Origin: an uncultured beta proteobacterium
GTDB lineage: Bacteria > Pseudomonadota > Gammaproteobacteria > Burkholderiales > Burkholderiaceae
NCBI GenBank assembly: GCA_903826775.1
Contig: CAIKFU010000108.1
Location: 62,001-126,000, forward strand
DNA: 64,000 bases
Reading direction: 5' to 3'
Part shown: positions 1-8,632 of the stretch, piece after piece
Position numbering within the stretch: position 1 is the first letter of the stretch
Layout of the letters: each line of letters begins with the position of its first letter
Translations under genes and position numbers: made by a program
Notes under the pieces: model-generated
Told to the model about the DNA's origin: nothing
Databases searched by the model: none
Seen by the model: only the letters and a program-made list of their open reading frames with translations

Positions 1-1
1 A

Positions 2-640
2 GCTCGCGAAGTGTTGGCCAAAAAAGGCCAAGCACCTTCCATTTTGGAAATATTCAAACCTGGGTTATTGAAAACCACGGTCTGGGCCTCTTTGTTGACG
101 ATGGGTGCGCAGGGCGGTTACTACGCGATTACGACTTGGGTGCCAACCTTTCTCAAGACCGAGCGGCATTTAACCGTAGTGGGTTCCACCGGGTATTTGG
201 CGTTTCTAATTGTTGGCAGTTTCGTTGGCTATCTCTTTGGCGCATGGATGGCCGATCGGTTCGGTCGAAGAAAACTCTTTATGACTTTTTCCATCGGTGC
301 GATTGTTTTGGTGCTGTGCTACACGCAGTTCGAGATTACAAATGAAATGATGATGTGGTTGGGGTTCCCGTTGGGCTTTTTTGCTAGCGGATACTTTTCC
401 GGCATGGGCGCTTTTTTAACCGAGCTGTTTCCGACTCGCTTGCGTGGGTCTGGTCAAGGTTTTTGTTATAACTTCGGCCGCGGCATTGGCGCCTTGTTTC
501 CCGCGTTAGTAGGGTATTTTTCCAATCAGTACGGATTATCAATGGCGATTGCGATTTTTGCGGTGATTGCCTACGGCTTGTTTTTTGTAGCTGCCGTCGT
601 ATTGCCGGAAACTCGTGGAAGAGAGTTGCGGGCGGATTAA
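2..640 (+). CDS. MFS transporter, C-terminal part (cut by window edge)
   Basis: The reading frame is open to the left edge, so the N-terminal half of this inner-membrane carrier lies outside the window. What remains is about 210 residues with roughly five to six hydrophobic helices. Between two of them is the major facilitator loop motif ADRFGRRK, at about residue 82-89 of the visible part, which in this half of the protein is the loop 8-9 copy. The stretch LRGSGQGFCYNFGRGIGA resembles the sialate/aromatic-acid proton symporter branches, so an organic acid is the likely cargo. The stop codon is directly followed by the TTG start of an amidohydrolase, which suggests one transcript and uptake of that enzyme's substrate. 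The family is clear; the substrate is inferred. Confidence 0.85.
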   Translation, partial: AREVLAKKGQAPSILEIFKPGLLKTTVWASLLTMGAQGGYYAITTWVPTFLKTERHLTVVGSTGYLAFLIVGSFVGYLFGAWMADRFGRRKLFMTFSIGAIVLVLCYTQFEITNEMMMWLGFPLGFFASGYFSGMGAFLTELFPTRLRGSGQGFCYNFGRGIGALFPALVGYFSNQYGLSMAIAIFAVIAYGLFFVAAVVLPETRGRELRAD

Positions 641-1513
641 TTGGCTTGTTCTGAAATTCCGTTTTGCCCTGGACCGCCCGATCATCAAGGCGGTCCTTTA
701 CCATTTATCGTGCCGTATGGTGCAGTCGATACCCATGCCCATGTTATCAATCTAGAGAGTCTCGTTCCGAATCGCTCCTACACATCACCTGCGGCGACGG
801 AAGAGCAGTATTTGCGCATGCTTGACGAGGTGGGGATGACCTACGGAGTGCTCGTGCAAGTCAGTGTGAACGGGCAGGACAACGAGCCCATGCTGAAGGT
901 GCTGGCCAAGTACCCAAATCGTTTGCGTGGTGTGGCAGTTCCCTTGCTTAGTCAAGCGGATTCGTACTATCAGGACATGCGTGATCGAGGCGTTGTCGGC
1001 ATTCGCGTGAACGTGATGTTTTCCGGTGGGGGCTTGGATTTATCCAACCTCGAAGAGTGCGATGCCTTGGCGCGAGATTGGGGATGGCATATTCAGTTTT
1101 TATTGAACGCGAATGACCTGCCGGTACTGATGCCCCGAATGCAGAGCTTGCGATCCACTCTGGTGATCGACCATATGGGCTATCTCAGAACGGATGTGGG
1201 TTTGCTGTCTGCCGGGTTTCTAGCCCTATTGGATCTGGTGCAAGAAAGGGCCTGGGTTAAGGTGTCGGGCGCATATCGGTTGACGGATCAACCCCCGCCC
1301 TACATCGATACTGTGCCTTATGCCCAAGCGTTAATTGGGGCTGCTCCTAATCGCTGCATTTGGGGGTCCGATTGGCCGCATGTTGCGAACTGGGGCATCA
1401 TGCCAACCGTTGCCCAAATGCTGGAGTGTTTGGCTTTGTACGCGTCCGAGGAGGGTCAACGCAATGCCATCATGCGCGATAACCCAAAAACCTTGTATGG
1501 GTTTGGTGATTAG
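641..1513 (+). CDS. Amidohydrolase family 2 (2-pyrone-4,6-dicarboxylate lactonase-like)
   Basis: A 290-residue TIM-barrel hydrolase of the amidohydrolase-2 family, which opens lactones or decarboxylates aromatic and sugar-derived acids in the cytoplasm. The metal-binding motif DTHAH is at residues 30-34, and the typical IWGSDWPH motif with the catalytic Asp is near residue 243. The length fits LigI-type lactonases. The frame begins at a TTG one base after the stop of the transporter gene. A purine-rich stretch 13 bases upstream could act as a weak ribosome-binding site, and the conserved fold only begins near residue 24, so the true start could be slightly later. The pairing with an MFS carrier suggests a small uptake-and-hydrolysis unit. 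The exact substrate cannot be read from the sequence. Confidence 0.8.
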   Translation: MACSEIPFCPGPPDHQGGPLPFIVPYGAVDTHAHVINLESLVPNRSYTSPAATEEQYLRMLDEVGMTYGVLVQVSVNGQDNEPMLKVLAKYPNRLRGVAVPLLSQADSYYQDMRDRGVVGIRVNVMFSGGGLDLSNLEECDALARDWGWHIQFLLNANDLPVLMPRMQSLRSTLVIDHMGYLRTDVGLLSAGFLALLDLVQERAWVKVSGAYRLTDQPPPYIDTVPYAQALIGAAPNRCIWGSDWPHVANWGIMPTVAQMLECLALYASEEGQRNAIMRDNPKTLYGFGD

Positions 1514-1542
1514 TGTTTTTTGAGGCGTTGAAGTTTGCTTAA

Positions 1543-1559
1543 TTTTCACAATGTGAAAA
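1543..1559. repeat. Inverted repeat between amidohydrolase and aceA
   Basis: TTTTCAC and GTGAAAA form a perfect 7-base inverted repeat with a 3-base centre, 30 bases after the amidohydrolase stop. No run of T follows, so it is a poor intrinsic terminator and could equally be an operator half of the aceA control region. The other bases of this 287-base gap are strongly A+T rich and show no gene. Confidence 0.4.
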
Positions 1560-1714
1560 GGTATTTCCCCTCGTAAAATGCACTGCAGCATTTTCTCGAT
1601 TATGGCGTTCCAATGCATGGTTTTATATTTCACTATATAAAAAACGTTATTTAAGTTATTGAATTTAAATAATTATTTTGTATTAAATTTTTTTTAAATA
1701 GACCTTGTTTCCTT

Positions 1715-1751
1715 TTGATAAATCCCTACACTCTTATATAAGACATAAGAC
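1715..1751 (+). promoter_or_regulatory. aceA promoter with palindromic operator
   Basis: A TTGATA box (1715-1720) lies 16 bases before TATAAG (1737-1742). The -10 region is embedded in a perfect 12-base palindrome, TCTTATATAAGA (1732-1743). The 7-mer ATAAGAC is directly repeated at 1738-1744 and 1745-1751. A regulator bound here would block RNA polymerase. The palindrome and repeat are seen; that they form a repressor site for isocitrate lyase is inference. Confidence 0.5.
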
Positions 1752-1800
1752 ATCATTGTCCAATCAATTTTGGTGAATTGTTTAACTTAGGGAGAAGAAC

Positions 1801-3099
1801 ATGAGTAGTCGTAAAGAACAAATTGCAGCAATCCAAAAGGACTGGGATACCAATCCAAGATGGGAAGGTATTACACGTGGTTATACCGCTGAGGATGTTG
1901 TTCGCCTTCGCGGTTCATTGAATATTGAGCACACTTTGGCCAAGACTGGAGCTGAAAAGCTTTGGAATCAGGTGAACAACGAAGCCTATGTCAACTGCTT
2001 GGGGGCATTGACTGGCGGTCAAGCCATGCAGCAAGTTAAAGCAGGCATCAAGGCGATCTACTTATCCGGTTGGCAGGTTGCTGCCGATGGTAATTCCTAC
2101 GCTTCGATGTACCCCGATCAATCTTTGTATCCAGTTGATTCGGTTCCTAAGATGGTTGAGAGAATCAACAATTCCTTTGAGCGCGCAGACCAGATCCAGT
2201 GGGCCAAGGGAATCAATCCTGGCGACGCCGGCTACATTGATTACTATGCTCCGATCGTGGCCGATGCCGAAGCCGGTTTTGGCGGCGTGTTAAATGCGTT
2301 TGAACTTAGCAAAGCCTTGATCAAACAAGGGGCGGCAGGAGTTCACTTTGAGGATCAATTGTCATCCGTGAAGAAGTGCGGCCACTTGGGTGGTAAGGTT
2401 TTGTTGCCGACAGCCGAGTCAGTTCAGAAATTGATTTCTGCACGCTTGGCTGCAGACGTCATGGGTACCCCAACCATCATTTTGGCGCGTACCGATGCCG
2501 AGGCTGCCGATTTGTTGACTTCCGATTACGACGAAAACGACAAGCCATTCCTCACGGGTGAGCGCACCCCAGAAGGTTTTTACAAAACCCGCAAAGGGTT
2601 GGGTCAGGCTATTTCGCGCGGTTTGGCCTATGCTGCCTACGCTGATATGGTTTGGTGTGAAACTGGCACGCCAGATTTGGATTTTGCTAGAGAATTTGCG
2701 GAAGCGATTCGCTCGAAGTTCCCAGGCAAGATGCTTGCGTACAACTGTTCGCCTTCGTTCAACTGGAAGAAGAACTTGGATGATGCGACGATTGCGAAGT
2801 TCCAGCGCGAGTTGGGTGCAATGGGTTACAAGTATCAATTCATTACGCTCGCCGGCATCCACTCAATGTGGTACAACATGTTCGACTTGGCTCAAGACTA
2901 CTCCAAGCGCGGCATGACTGCCTATGTTGAAAAAGTTCAAGAGCCAGAATTTGCTGCGCGCGAACGCGGATACACATTCGTCTCGCATCAGCAAGAGGTT
3001 GGTACTGGATACTTTGATGACGTCACCACCGTGATTCAGGGTGGGAAGTCATCCGTAACGGCACTGACAGGCTCAACAGAGGAAGAGCAGTTCCACTAA
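1801..3099 (+). CDS. aceA: Isocitrate lyase
   Basis: Cytoplasmic enzyme that splits isocitrate into glyoxylate and succinate, the first step of the glyoxylate shunt needed for growth on acetate, fatty acids or C2 units. The 432-residue length matches bacterial AceA (E. coli 434). The signature active-site loop KKCGH is at residues 191-195 with the nucleophilic Cys at 193. The metal-binding DAEAGFGG stretch is near residues 155-162. The start has a good ribosome-binding site, AGGGAGAAG, 5 bases before ATG. Malate synthase is not in this window. The gene stands alone, with a palindromic promoter upstream and a hairpin downstream. Confidence 0.97.
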   Translation: MSSRKEQIAAIQKDWDTNPRWEGITRGYTAEDVVRLRGSLNIEHTLAKTGAEKLWNQVNNEAYVNCLGALTGGQAMQQVKAGIKAIYLSGWQVAADGNSYASMYPDQSLYPVDSVPKMVERINNSFERADQIQWAKGINPGDAGYIDYYAPIVADAEAGFGGVLNAFELSKALIKQGAAGVHFEDQLSSVKKCGHLGGKVLLPTAESVQKLISARLAADVMGTPTIILARTDAEAADLLTSDYDENDKPFLTGERTPEGFYKTRKGLGQAISRGLAYAAYADMVWCETGTPDLDFAREFAEAIRSKFPGKMLAYNCSPSFNWKKNLDDATIAKFQRELGAMGYKYQFITLAGIHSMWYNMFDLAQDYSKRGMTAYVEKVQEPEFAARERGYTFVSHQQEVGTGYFDDVTTVIQGGKSSVTALTGSTEEEQFH

Positions 3100-3128
3100 A
3101 TCGAATCCCTAAGTAGTTGCATTACCTC

Positions 3129-3175
3129 GGCGTCTAGGTTTCCCCACAAGGGTGACTTAGATGCCGTTTTCGTTT
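3129..3175 (+). terminator. Probable terminator of aceA
   Basis: GGCGTCTAGGT (3129-3139) can pair with ACTTAGATGCC (3155-3165) with two G-U pairs, and a short CCC/GGG stem sits inside the loop. A T-rich tail, GTTTTCGTTT, follows. It lies 29 bases after the aceA stop and ends just before the HIT gene. Confidence 0.6.
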
Positions 3176-3186
3176 ACATTTAAAGC

Positions 3187-3627
3187 ATGGCAAATTGCAT
3201 ACTGTGTGAAGAGGGCGCTCGTTACGAAGACGGAATATTAGTGTGGCGTGGCGATGACTGTCGGGTCGTGCTAGTGCATGACATGAATCTGCCGGGCTTT
3301 TCCCGGATTATCTGGAACCGGCATTTCAAGGAAATGACTGAGTTGAGTTTTGTAGAGCGCGAATTGCTCATGACGATTGTCTTTGCGGTGGAAGGCGCCG
3401 TTCGCGAAGTAATGAAGCCAGACAAGGTGAATCTGGCATCCCTCGGAAACCAAGCACCGCATTTGCATTGGCATGTGGTTCCCCGTTTTCTAGACGATGC
3501 ATTTTTTCCGGACTCGATTTGGTCAAATCGGGTCCGTGATACGGCTAACGATGTACTCGAGAGGCGCCGAACATTGGCGTTGGCATTGCCGGCGGCCATT
3601 CGTGCCGCCATTTCCCAACTGTATTAA
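3187..3627 (+). CDS. HIT family nucleotide hydrolase
   Basis: A 146-residue histidine-triad protein. Members cleave phosphoanhydride or phosphoramidate bonds of nucleotides such as diadenosine polyphosphates. The defining motif H-x-H-x-H is seen as HLHWHVV at residues 92-98, with the middle to last His forming the catalytic triad. The first residues hold two Cys (C4, C7) arranged as in HIT proteins with a small metal site, though the partner ligands are not obvious. It converges on the Bug gene downstream, with only 18 bases between the two stops. Exact substrate unknown. Confidence 0.9.
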   Translation: MANCILCEEGARYEDGILVWRGDDCRVVLVHDMNLPGFSRIIWNRHFKEMTELSFVERELLMTIVFAVEGAVREVMKPDKVNLASLGNQAPHLHWHVVPRFLDDAFFPDSIWSNRVRDTANDVLERRRTLALALPAAIRAAISQLY

Positions 3628-3645
3628 TGCTTGCGGATTTGCTGT

Positions 3646-4629
3646 TCAATCCGGTTTGATATTCCCGGCCTTGATCACGCGAGCCCATTTATCAATTTCC
3701 GATTTGATTTTCTGTGTTGTTTGCTCAGTTGAGTAGTAGTAGACGATATACCCCATTGAGAGCAGCTTTTCCTTCAATTCGGGTGACGCTAGGGCCTTGG
3801 AAATTTCGCTGTTGAGTTTTTGAACAATAGCGTTGGGTGTTCCCGCTGGCGCCAGGATAAATTGCAGGGTATCCCCTTCGAAATCCGTGATACCCGACTC
3901 GGCCAAGGTAGGTACATCTGGCAAGGCAGGAGATCGTACGTTGCTCGTTAATGCCAAGGCGATCAATTTGCCGCCTTTAACTTGCGGCACGGCTGGGGGA
4001 AGCGCTGAAAATCCAATGGGGACTTGGTCGCCAAGCACGGCTTGCAAGGCAGGCCCACCACCGTTGTAGGGGATATGCTTTATGTCCAGATTGGCTCTCA
4101 GTTTAAGGAGTTCGGCACTTAGATGTGGACCCGTTCCACCTCCGGGGGAGGCATAGTCAAATTTTCCAGGATTGGCTTTTACCAAACTTAAAAATTCCTT
4201 GATATCTTTGGCGGCAAATCCGGGATTCACGACCACGACATTGGGCGAACTTACTGGCAGGGCAATCGGAGCAAAATCCTTGGTTGCATCAAAACCCGGA
4301 TTGGAATACAAGGATGGGTTGATCACAAAGGCGCTACTGACCAGCAACAGGGTGTACCCATCGGGTGGGGATTTGGCTACTTGTTGAATGCCGATATTTG
4401 ATCCAGCCCCGGGTTTATTTTCGATGAAAAACGGTTTGCCAAGATTCTCGCTTAATTTCTGAACGAGTAGCCGTCCGATAATGTCGGAAGGGCCACCTGG
4501 CGCAAACGGAATCACAACCTTGATGGGTTTATTCGGATATTCTTGGGCGTAAGGCGTTTTAGAAAACCAAACCGCTTGAACACAAATTGATACGAGAAAT
4601 ATCAATTTGTAAAGATTGCGTGAGTGCAT
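3646..4629 (-). CDS. Bug/TctC-type periplasmic solute-binding protein (1 of 6)
   Basis: A 327-residue tripartite tricarboxylate transporter binding protein. It starts with a secretion signal (positive N-terminus, hydrophobic LIFLVSICVQAVWF, cleavage near PYAQE) and then the family opening YPNKPIKVVIPFAPGG, whose loop binds the carboxylate of the ligand. The inner motifs PYNGGGPALQAVLGDQV and LPDVPTLAES are also typical. The ATG has a strong Shine-Dalgarno CAGGAGGCG. It is divergent from the D-tartrate dehydratase gene across 97 bases, which suggests a tartrate-like ligand. No membrane subunits (TctA or TctB) are near, so it must borrow them or act as a sensor. Confidence 0.92.
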   Translation of the reverse strand: MHSRNLYKLIFLVSICVQAVWFSKTPYAQEYPNKPIKVVIPFAPGGPSDIIGRLLVQKLSENLGKPFFIENKPGAGSNIGIQQVAKSPPDGYTLLLVSSAFVINPSLYSNPGFDATKDFAPIALPVSSPNVVVVNPGFAAKDIKEFLSLVKANPGKFDYASPGGGTGPHLSAELLKLRANLDIKHIPYNGGGPALQAVLGDQVPIGFSALPPAVPQVKGGKLIALALTSNVRSPALPDVPTLAESGITDFEGDTLQFILAPAGTPNAIVQKLNSEISKALASPELKEKLLSMGYIVYYYSTEQTTQKIKSEIDKWARVIKAGNIKPD

Positions 4630-4726
4630 CTCGCCTCCTGTTTGTATTTAAGCTTTTGATTGATAATATAAGAACCAGAGCTAACCGGCAAAGAGTTAGT
4701 AAGATTTCAAACCATCAAGGAGATAA

Positions 4727-5890
4727 ATGAGGATTACCGAGATACGCGAGATCAGCGTGCCGCTGCGTTCGACGCTAAGAAATTCCGTTTTTGATTTCAG
4801 CGAAATGACCACATCCGTGGTAGCAGTAATTACCGATGTCATTCGGGATGGCAAGCCGATCATTGGATATTCGTTTAACTCGACCGGACGCTATGCCTGT
4901 GGAGAGCAGATGCGTTCGCGACTAATTCCCCGCATCTTGGAGGCCGATCCTGAATTGCTGCTTGATGAGACCGGAAATAATTTGGACCCAGAAAAAATTC
5001 TTGCGCGCATGATGATGCGTGAAAAACCCGGGGGGCATACAGAGCGGTCTGTGCCGATCGGCACAATTGAGGTGGCGGTATGGGATGCCGTTGCGAAAAT
5101 CGAGGACAAGCCTTTGCATATTGTTTTGGCCGAGCGATTTAATGATGGCGTGGTGCAAACGAAAATTCCTTGCTATGTTGGCGGTGGTTGGTATGCGCCA
5201 GGCAAAGGAATTTCTGAGTTGCAGGCAGAGATCCAGTCTCGTCTAGATGAGGGATATACCATCATGAAGGTGAAGGTGGGCGGGGCTCCTTTGTCCGAGG
5301 ATTTAGCAAGGCTGGATGCGGCGATCGACATCATTGGCAGTGCAAGCAATCTTGCGGTGGACGCCAATGCGGCCTGGAATCGGGATGGCGCCCTGTTATA
5401 TGCCAAGGCGCTTGCTCCTTATGGATTGCGGTGGATGGAAGAGCCGACCGATCCGCTGGACTATGCGTTGCTCGAAGAGTTGACGGGCTTTTATGAAGCG
5501 CCAATTGCTACCGGTGAAAATTTATTCTCTACTCAAGACATCAATAATTTATTGCAATTCGGAGGTCTGCGTTCCGATCGGGATATCGTGCAAATCGATG
5601 TTCCCCAGTCGTATGGAATTACCCAATTTTCACGGACCCTGAAATTGATGCAGGAGCGTGGTTGGGGGCGCCACTCGGTATTTCCCCACGGTGGCAATCA
5701 AATGACTTTGGCAATTGTTGCGGGTTTTGGACTTGGCGGCTGCGAGGCATACCCAGGAGTATTTGGTGTGTTTGCAGGATTTGCCGATGATGCACAAGTT
5801 GACGGGGGGATGATTACATTGTCCGATCGTCCGGGTATCGGTTTTGAAGGGCAAAAGGAATTGTGTGCAGTGATGCAGTCGATGATCTAA
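4727..5890 (+). CDS. tarD: D-tartrate dehydratase-like enolase superfamily enzyme
   Basis: A 387-residue enolase-superfamily protein that closely resembles the characterised Bradyrhizobium D-tartrate dehydratase, which converts D-tartrate to oxaloacetate. The key positions, recalled from that enzyme as K184, D213, E239, E265 and H322, appear here one residue earlier: K183 in MKVKVGG, the Mg ligands D212, E238 and E264, and the general acid H321 in FPHGGNQ. D291 provides the His partner. Other shared stretches are NSTGRY and the KPGGHTERS loop. The start is firm (AAGGAG, 5 bases before ATG). It is transcribed away from a Bug binding protein and converges on a decarboxylating dehydrogenase gene, forming a likely tartrate module. 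Assignment is strong for fold and chemistry, good for substrate. Confidence 0.85.
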   Translation: MRITEIREISVPLRSTLRNSVFDFSEMTTSVVAVITDVIRDGKPIIGYSFNSTGRYACGEQMRSRLIPRILEADPELLLDETGNNLDPEKILARMMMREKPGGHTERSVPIGTIEVAVWDAVAKIEDKPLHIVLAERFNDGVVQTKIPCYVGGGWYAPGKGISELQAEIQSRLDEGYTIMKVKVGGAPLSEDLARLDAAIDIIGSASNLAVDANAAWNRDGALLYAKALAPYGLRWMEEPTDPLDYALLEELTGFYEAPIATGENLFSTQDINNLLQFGGLRSDRDIVQIDVPQSYGITQFSRTLKLMQERGWGRHSVFPHGGNQMTLAIVAGFGLGGCEAYPGVFGVFAGFADDAQVDGGMITLSDRPGIGFEGQKELCAVMQSMI

Positions 5891-5953
5891 AAGGTCGCAT
5901 TACCTGTGCTGATGGTTCTCAAAACCGCATCATTTGCCAAATTTATACTCGAG

Positions 5954-7021
5954 CTAGTAGGACGAATTTAAAATTCTACTGGCAAAAGCATCGCCGGTTT
6001 CCTTGCAACCCAAAGTTCCGCCAATATCCTTGGTCGCTTCTTTAGCAAGGATTGCCTCGGTAGCAGCACGATCGATCGCTGCAGCTGCCTTTGCATAATT
6101 GGGTATGTCTGATCTTCGGGCATACCAATCGAGTAAAAGGCCCGATGAGAGGATCAGTGAGAACGGGTTGGCAATATTTTTGCCGGCAATGTCGGGCGCG
6201 GAACCGTGCGCAGCCTGAGCCATGGCATTGCTCTTTCCGGCGTTGACTGAGGCGGCCAAGCCAAGGCTGCCAGAAAGTTCGGCAGTGAGGTCGGAGAGGA
6301 TATCCCCAAACATGTTGGTGGTTACAATGACGTCGAAACGTTCCGGCGCACGGACCACGTGAGCCATCATGGCATCAACAATGAAGTCGTCAATCGCGAC
6401 ATCTGGAAACTCCTTGCCGATCTGATGGCAGATATCAATGAACATGCCATCGGCAATTTTGAGCACATTGGCCTTGTGAACGATGCTGACGTGTTTTTTT
6501 CTACCTTGGGCCAATTCAAAGGCGGCGCGCGCGATGCGCTCACAGCACTGGCGGGTAACCCTTCGCAATGAGATTGCAACATCCGGTGTCACCAAGATTT
6601 CACCATTACCCTGCTCCATATTTCGATCGGCGTAAAAGCCTTCCGTGTTCTCACGCACGACAATCAAATCAAAATCGTTTACCCGCGAAGCAAGCCCAGG
6701 ATACGTTTTTGCCGGACGGATGTTGGCGTACAGGTCCAGTGATTTTCTAAAAAATTTGGATGGATTAATTTCGCCTTTTGATTCATCCTTAAAATCGTAG
6801 GTCGACATTGGCCCAAGGATGAGGCCATCGGCCGCCTTGACTTTTTCAAGCAGGGCATCGGTGACGGTTGCGCCATGAAGTTTTAGACTGTCATGTCCTG
6901 CGATGTCGTCTTCCAATACAAGTCCGAGATTAAATTTGCTATCAACCGCCTGCATGACTTTCTTGCTTGCAGTGGTAATTTCAGGTCCGATTCCGTCTCC
7001 GGGGATAACAACAATCTTCAT
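5954..7021 (-). CDS. Isocitrate/isopropylmalate dehydrogenase family (beta-decarboxylating)
   Basis: A 355-residue NAD(P)-dependent hydroxy-acid oxidative decarboxylase of the IDH/IPMDH/tartrate dehydrogenase family. It begins MKIVVIPGDGIGPEI; the substrate loop ENTEGFYADRN is near residue 128-138 and the metal-binding NMFGDILSDL near 230. The substrate-discriminating segment around residues 85-100 (KSLDLYANIRPAKTYPG) does not match leucine-pathway LeuB, so this is a paralogue. It follows a Bug protein and a cupin in one operon and faces the D-tartrate dehydratase, so tartrate, D-malate or a related 2-hydroxy acid is the likely substrate. Specificity is inferred from context. Confidence 0.85.
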   Translation of the reverse strand: MKIVVIPGDGIGPEITTASKKVMQAVDSKFNLGLVLEDDIAGHDSLKLHGATVTDALLEKVKAADGLILGPMSTYDFKDESKGEINPSKFFRKSLDLYANIRPAKTYPGLASRVNDFDLIVVRENTEGFYADRNMEQGNGEILVTPDVAISLRRVTRQCCERIARAAFELAQGRKKHVSIVHKANVLKIADGMFIDICHQIGKEFPDVAIDDFIVDAMMAHVVRAPERFDVIVTTNMFGDILSDLTAELSGSLGLAASVNAGKSNAMAQAAHGSAPDIAGKNIANPFSLILSSGLLLDWYARRSDIPNYAKAAAAIDRAATEAILAKEATKDIGGTLGCKETGDAFASRILNSSY

Positions 7022-7042
7022 TTCTTTGCTTTCGGTTGGTAT

Positions 7043-8023
7043 TTATTCGATTTTAATGGCTGAGGCTTTAATGACGTTTTTCCAGGTCTTCAGTTCATCC
7101 GCAAGGAGTTTTTGAACCTCAATAGGAGAGAGGTTGTAGGGTTGCGCGCCTTCCTTGCTCAGTCTTGTTTTCAGGGGGTCTTTGGTCGAGGCGTAATTGA
7201 TTTGCTCATTGAGTTTTTTGACGATGACTTCGGGAGTGCCTGCCGGTGCAACCACGCCCCACCAAGTGCCGATATTAAAACCGGAAATGCCCGATTCAGC
7301 AACGGTGGGAACCTTAGGGAAGAGGGGGGAACGCTTATCGCTGGTCATGGCAATCAGACTCACTCGATCTGTTTCGACGTATTGCAAGATCGTCGGGATT
7401 GTTGCAAAAAATATCTGCACTCTTCCGGCAAGCAAATCAATGGTAGCCGGACCGCTTCCCTTGTAGGGTATGTGCGTTAGTTTGATACCCGTTTTTTGTT
7501 TGAATAATTCTCCGGCCAGATGGTTGATGCTGCCTTGTCCTGCGGAGCAGTAGTTCAGCCCATCTGGTGATTGGTTTGCATATTGAATCAATTCGGAAAT
7601 GGTTTTAATTCCCAGAGATTTATTGGCAACCACCATCAGGGGGCCTTTGCCAATCATCGCGATCGGAGCAAAGTCTTTTTCAATGTCGTAGCTTAGATTG
7701 GTTTCGGTAGCCGCATGCGTCACGAAGGTTGAGGTGACAAATAGCAAGGTATAGCCATCGGGTTCGGATTTGGACGTTACGGTTGCGCCGATCGCACCGC
7801 CACCGCCACCCTTATTGTCGATAATCACTGTTTGGCCAAGGCGCTCGCTGAGCGTTTTTGCCAGATCTCGGGCAATACTATCGGTCCCTCCGCCGGGAGC
7901 AAAAGGAACGATTAGGGTGATGGGTCGTTGCGGGTAGTCGGCAGCGTGAGCCCATCCGCAGCAAAGGCAGGCGATGGCCAGAAAAATATTTCGCATGTTC
8001 TGATTTAGTAGGTTGATTGACAT
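7043..8023 (-). CDS. Bug/TctC-type periplasmic solute-binding protein (2 of 6)
   Basis: A tripartite tricarboxylate transporter binding protein of about 326 residues. After the signal peptide (RNIFLAIACLCCGWAHA) comes YPQRPITLIVPFAPGGGTDS. Family motifs IPYKGSGPATIDLLAG and FPKVPTVAESG are present. The frame is open to 8155, but that would overlap the cupin gene; the ATG at 8023, or the next at 7996 which directly begins the signal peptide, is more likely. Neither has a clear Shine-Dalgarno. It sits between the cupin and the IDH-like gene, with 21-22 base gaps, so all three probably share one mRNA. Confidence 0.9.
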   Translation of the reverse strand: MSINLLNQNMRNIFLAIACLCCGWAHAADYPQRPITLIVPFAPGGGTDSIARDLAKTLSERLGQTVIIDNKGGGGGAIGATVTSKSEPDGYTLLFVTSTFVTHAATETNLSYDIEKDFAPIAMIGKGPLMVVANKSLGIKTISELIQYANQSPDGLNYCSAGQGSINHLAGELFKQKTGIKLTHIPYKGSGPATIDLLAGRVQIFFATIPTILQYVETDRVSLIAMTSDKRSPLFPKVPTVAESGISGFNIGTWWGVVAPAGTPEVIVKKLNEQINYASTKDPLKTRLSKEGAQPYNLSPIEVQKLLADELKTWKNVIKASAIKIE

Positions 8024-8045
8024 GTGAAAGATTGGGTAGGCGGTG

Positions 8046-8618
8046 TTATGTGCTCTGTTGAATGCTCGGATCGAACTTGCCATCGATGAGGACAAACAGT
8101 ACCCTACAAGGCTTGTCGGATCGGTTGGCCCAGGCATGATTCGTGCCGCGCTCAACCAAGAAATCGCCTTGCTTCATGAGGCGCTCCTCTTCGTCAAGCA
8201 CAAGGTAAATTTCGCCCTCCAGTATCAATGCGTAGTCGACGGTTTCCGTTCGATGCATCAGTGGATGACCACCCTCCTTAAACGTAGAGGCCTTTTCAGT
8301 GCCAAGGGCACCAAAGGCGGTTTTGGCATCTGCCGCGTGAAGGTTCTTGGTCCAGTCACCTTCGGGTCCAAACTCAATAATGCGAACTACCGATCCATTT
8401 TTTTCCGGAATTAGTTGCAACGGCCTTGATGTCGGGTCTGGGTTGTTGTTGATCTTCGCAGGGGATTCATCGATCATCCACAAATTGGTTAGATAGTAGC
8501 CAACCCGCTTTGGATTGGTGTGAATCGAGGGTGCCATGCCGTCATGGGTAAAAATCGCTTTCCCCTGTTCGTTATGGCCTGTGACCAATCTGCGGATTTC
8601 ACCTTTTTTTTTCTCCAT
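8046..8618 (-). CDS. Cupin-domain protein
   Basis: A 190-residue soluble protein with one cupin beta-barrel in its C-terminal half. There the stretch ILEGEIYLVLDEEE, a Gly-Asp turn (MKQGDFLVERG) and the HAWANRS strand show the two cupin motifs, although some of the usual metal-binding His are not evident. The N-terminal half (KGEIRRLVTGHNEQG) is typical of small cupins found next to catabolic genes. The ATG at 8618 has a strong AAGGAG site 6 bases upstream; the longer frame does not. First gene of the operon with the Bug protein and IDH-like dehydrogenase. A role as sugar- or hydroxy-acid-binding enzyme or sensor is inferred. Confidence 0.8.
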   Translation of the reverse strand: MEKKKGEIRRLVTGHNEQGKAIFTHDGMAPSIHTNPKRVGYYLTNLWMIDESPAKINNNPDPTSRPLQLIPEKNGSVVRIIEFGPEGDWTKNLHAADAKTAFGALGTEKASTFKEGGHPLMHRTETVDYALILEGEIYLVLDEEERLMKQGDFLVERGTNHAWANRSDKPCRVLFVLIDGKFDPSIQQST

Positions 8619-8632
8619 TGCCTGCTCCTTTT

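Noticed and set aside
2419-2862. 147-codon open frame opposite aceA
   Set aside because: It lies wholly antisense to a strongly conserved gene, has no ribosome-binding site and encodes no recognisable protein.
8043-8414. 123-codon plus-strand frame opposite the cupin gene
   Set aside because: Shadow of the cupin gene and the start of the Bug gene; no homology or start signal.
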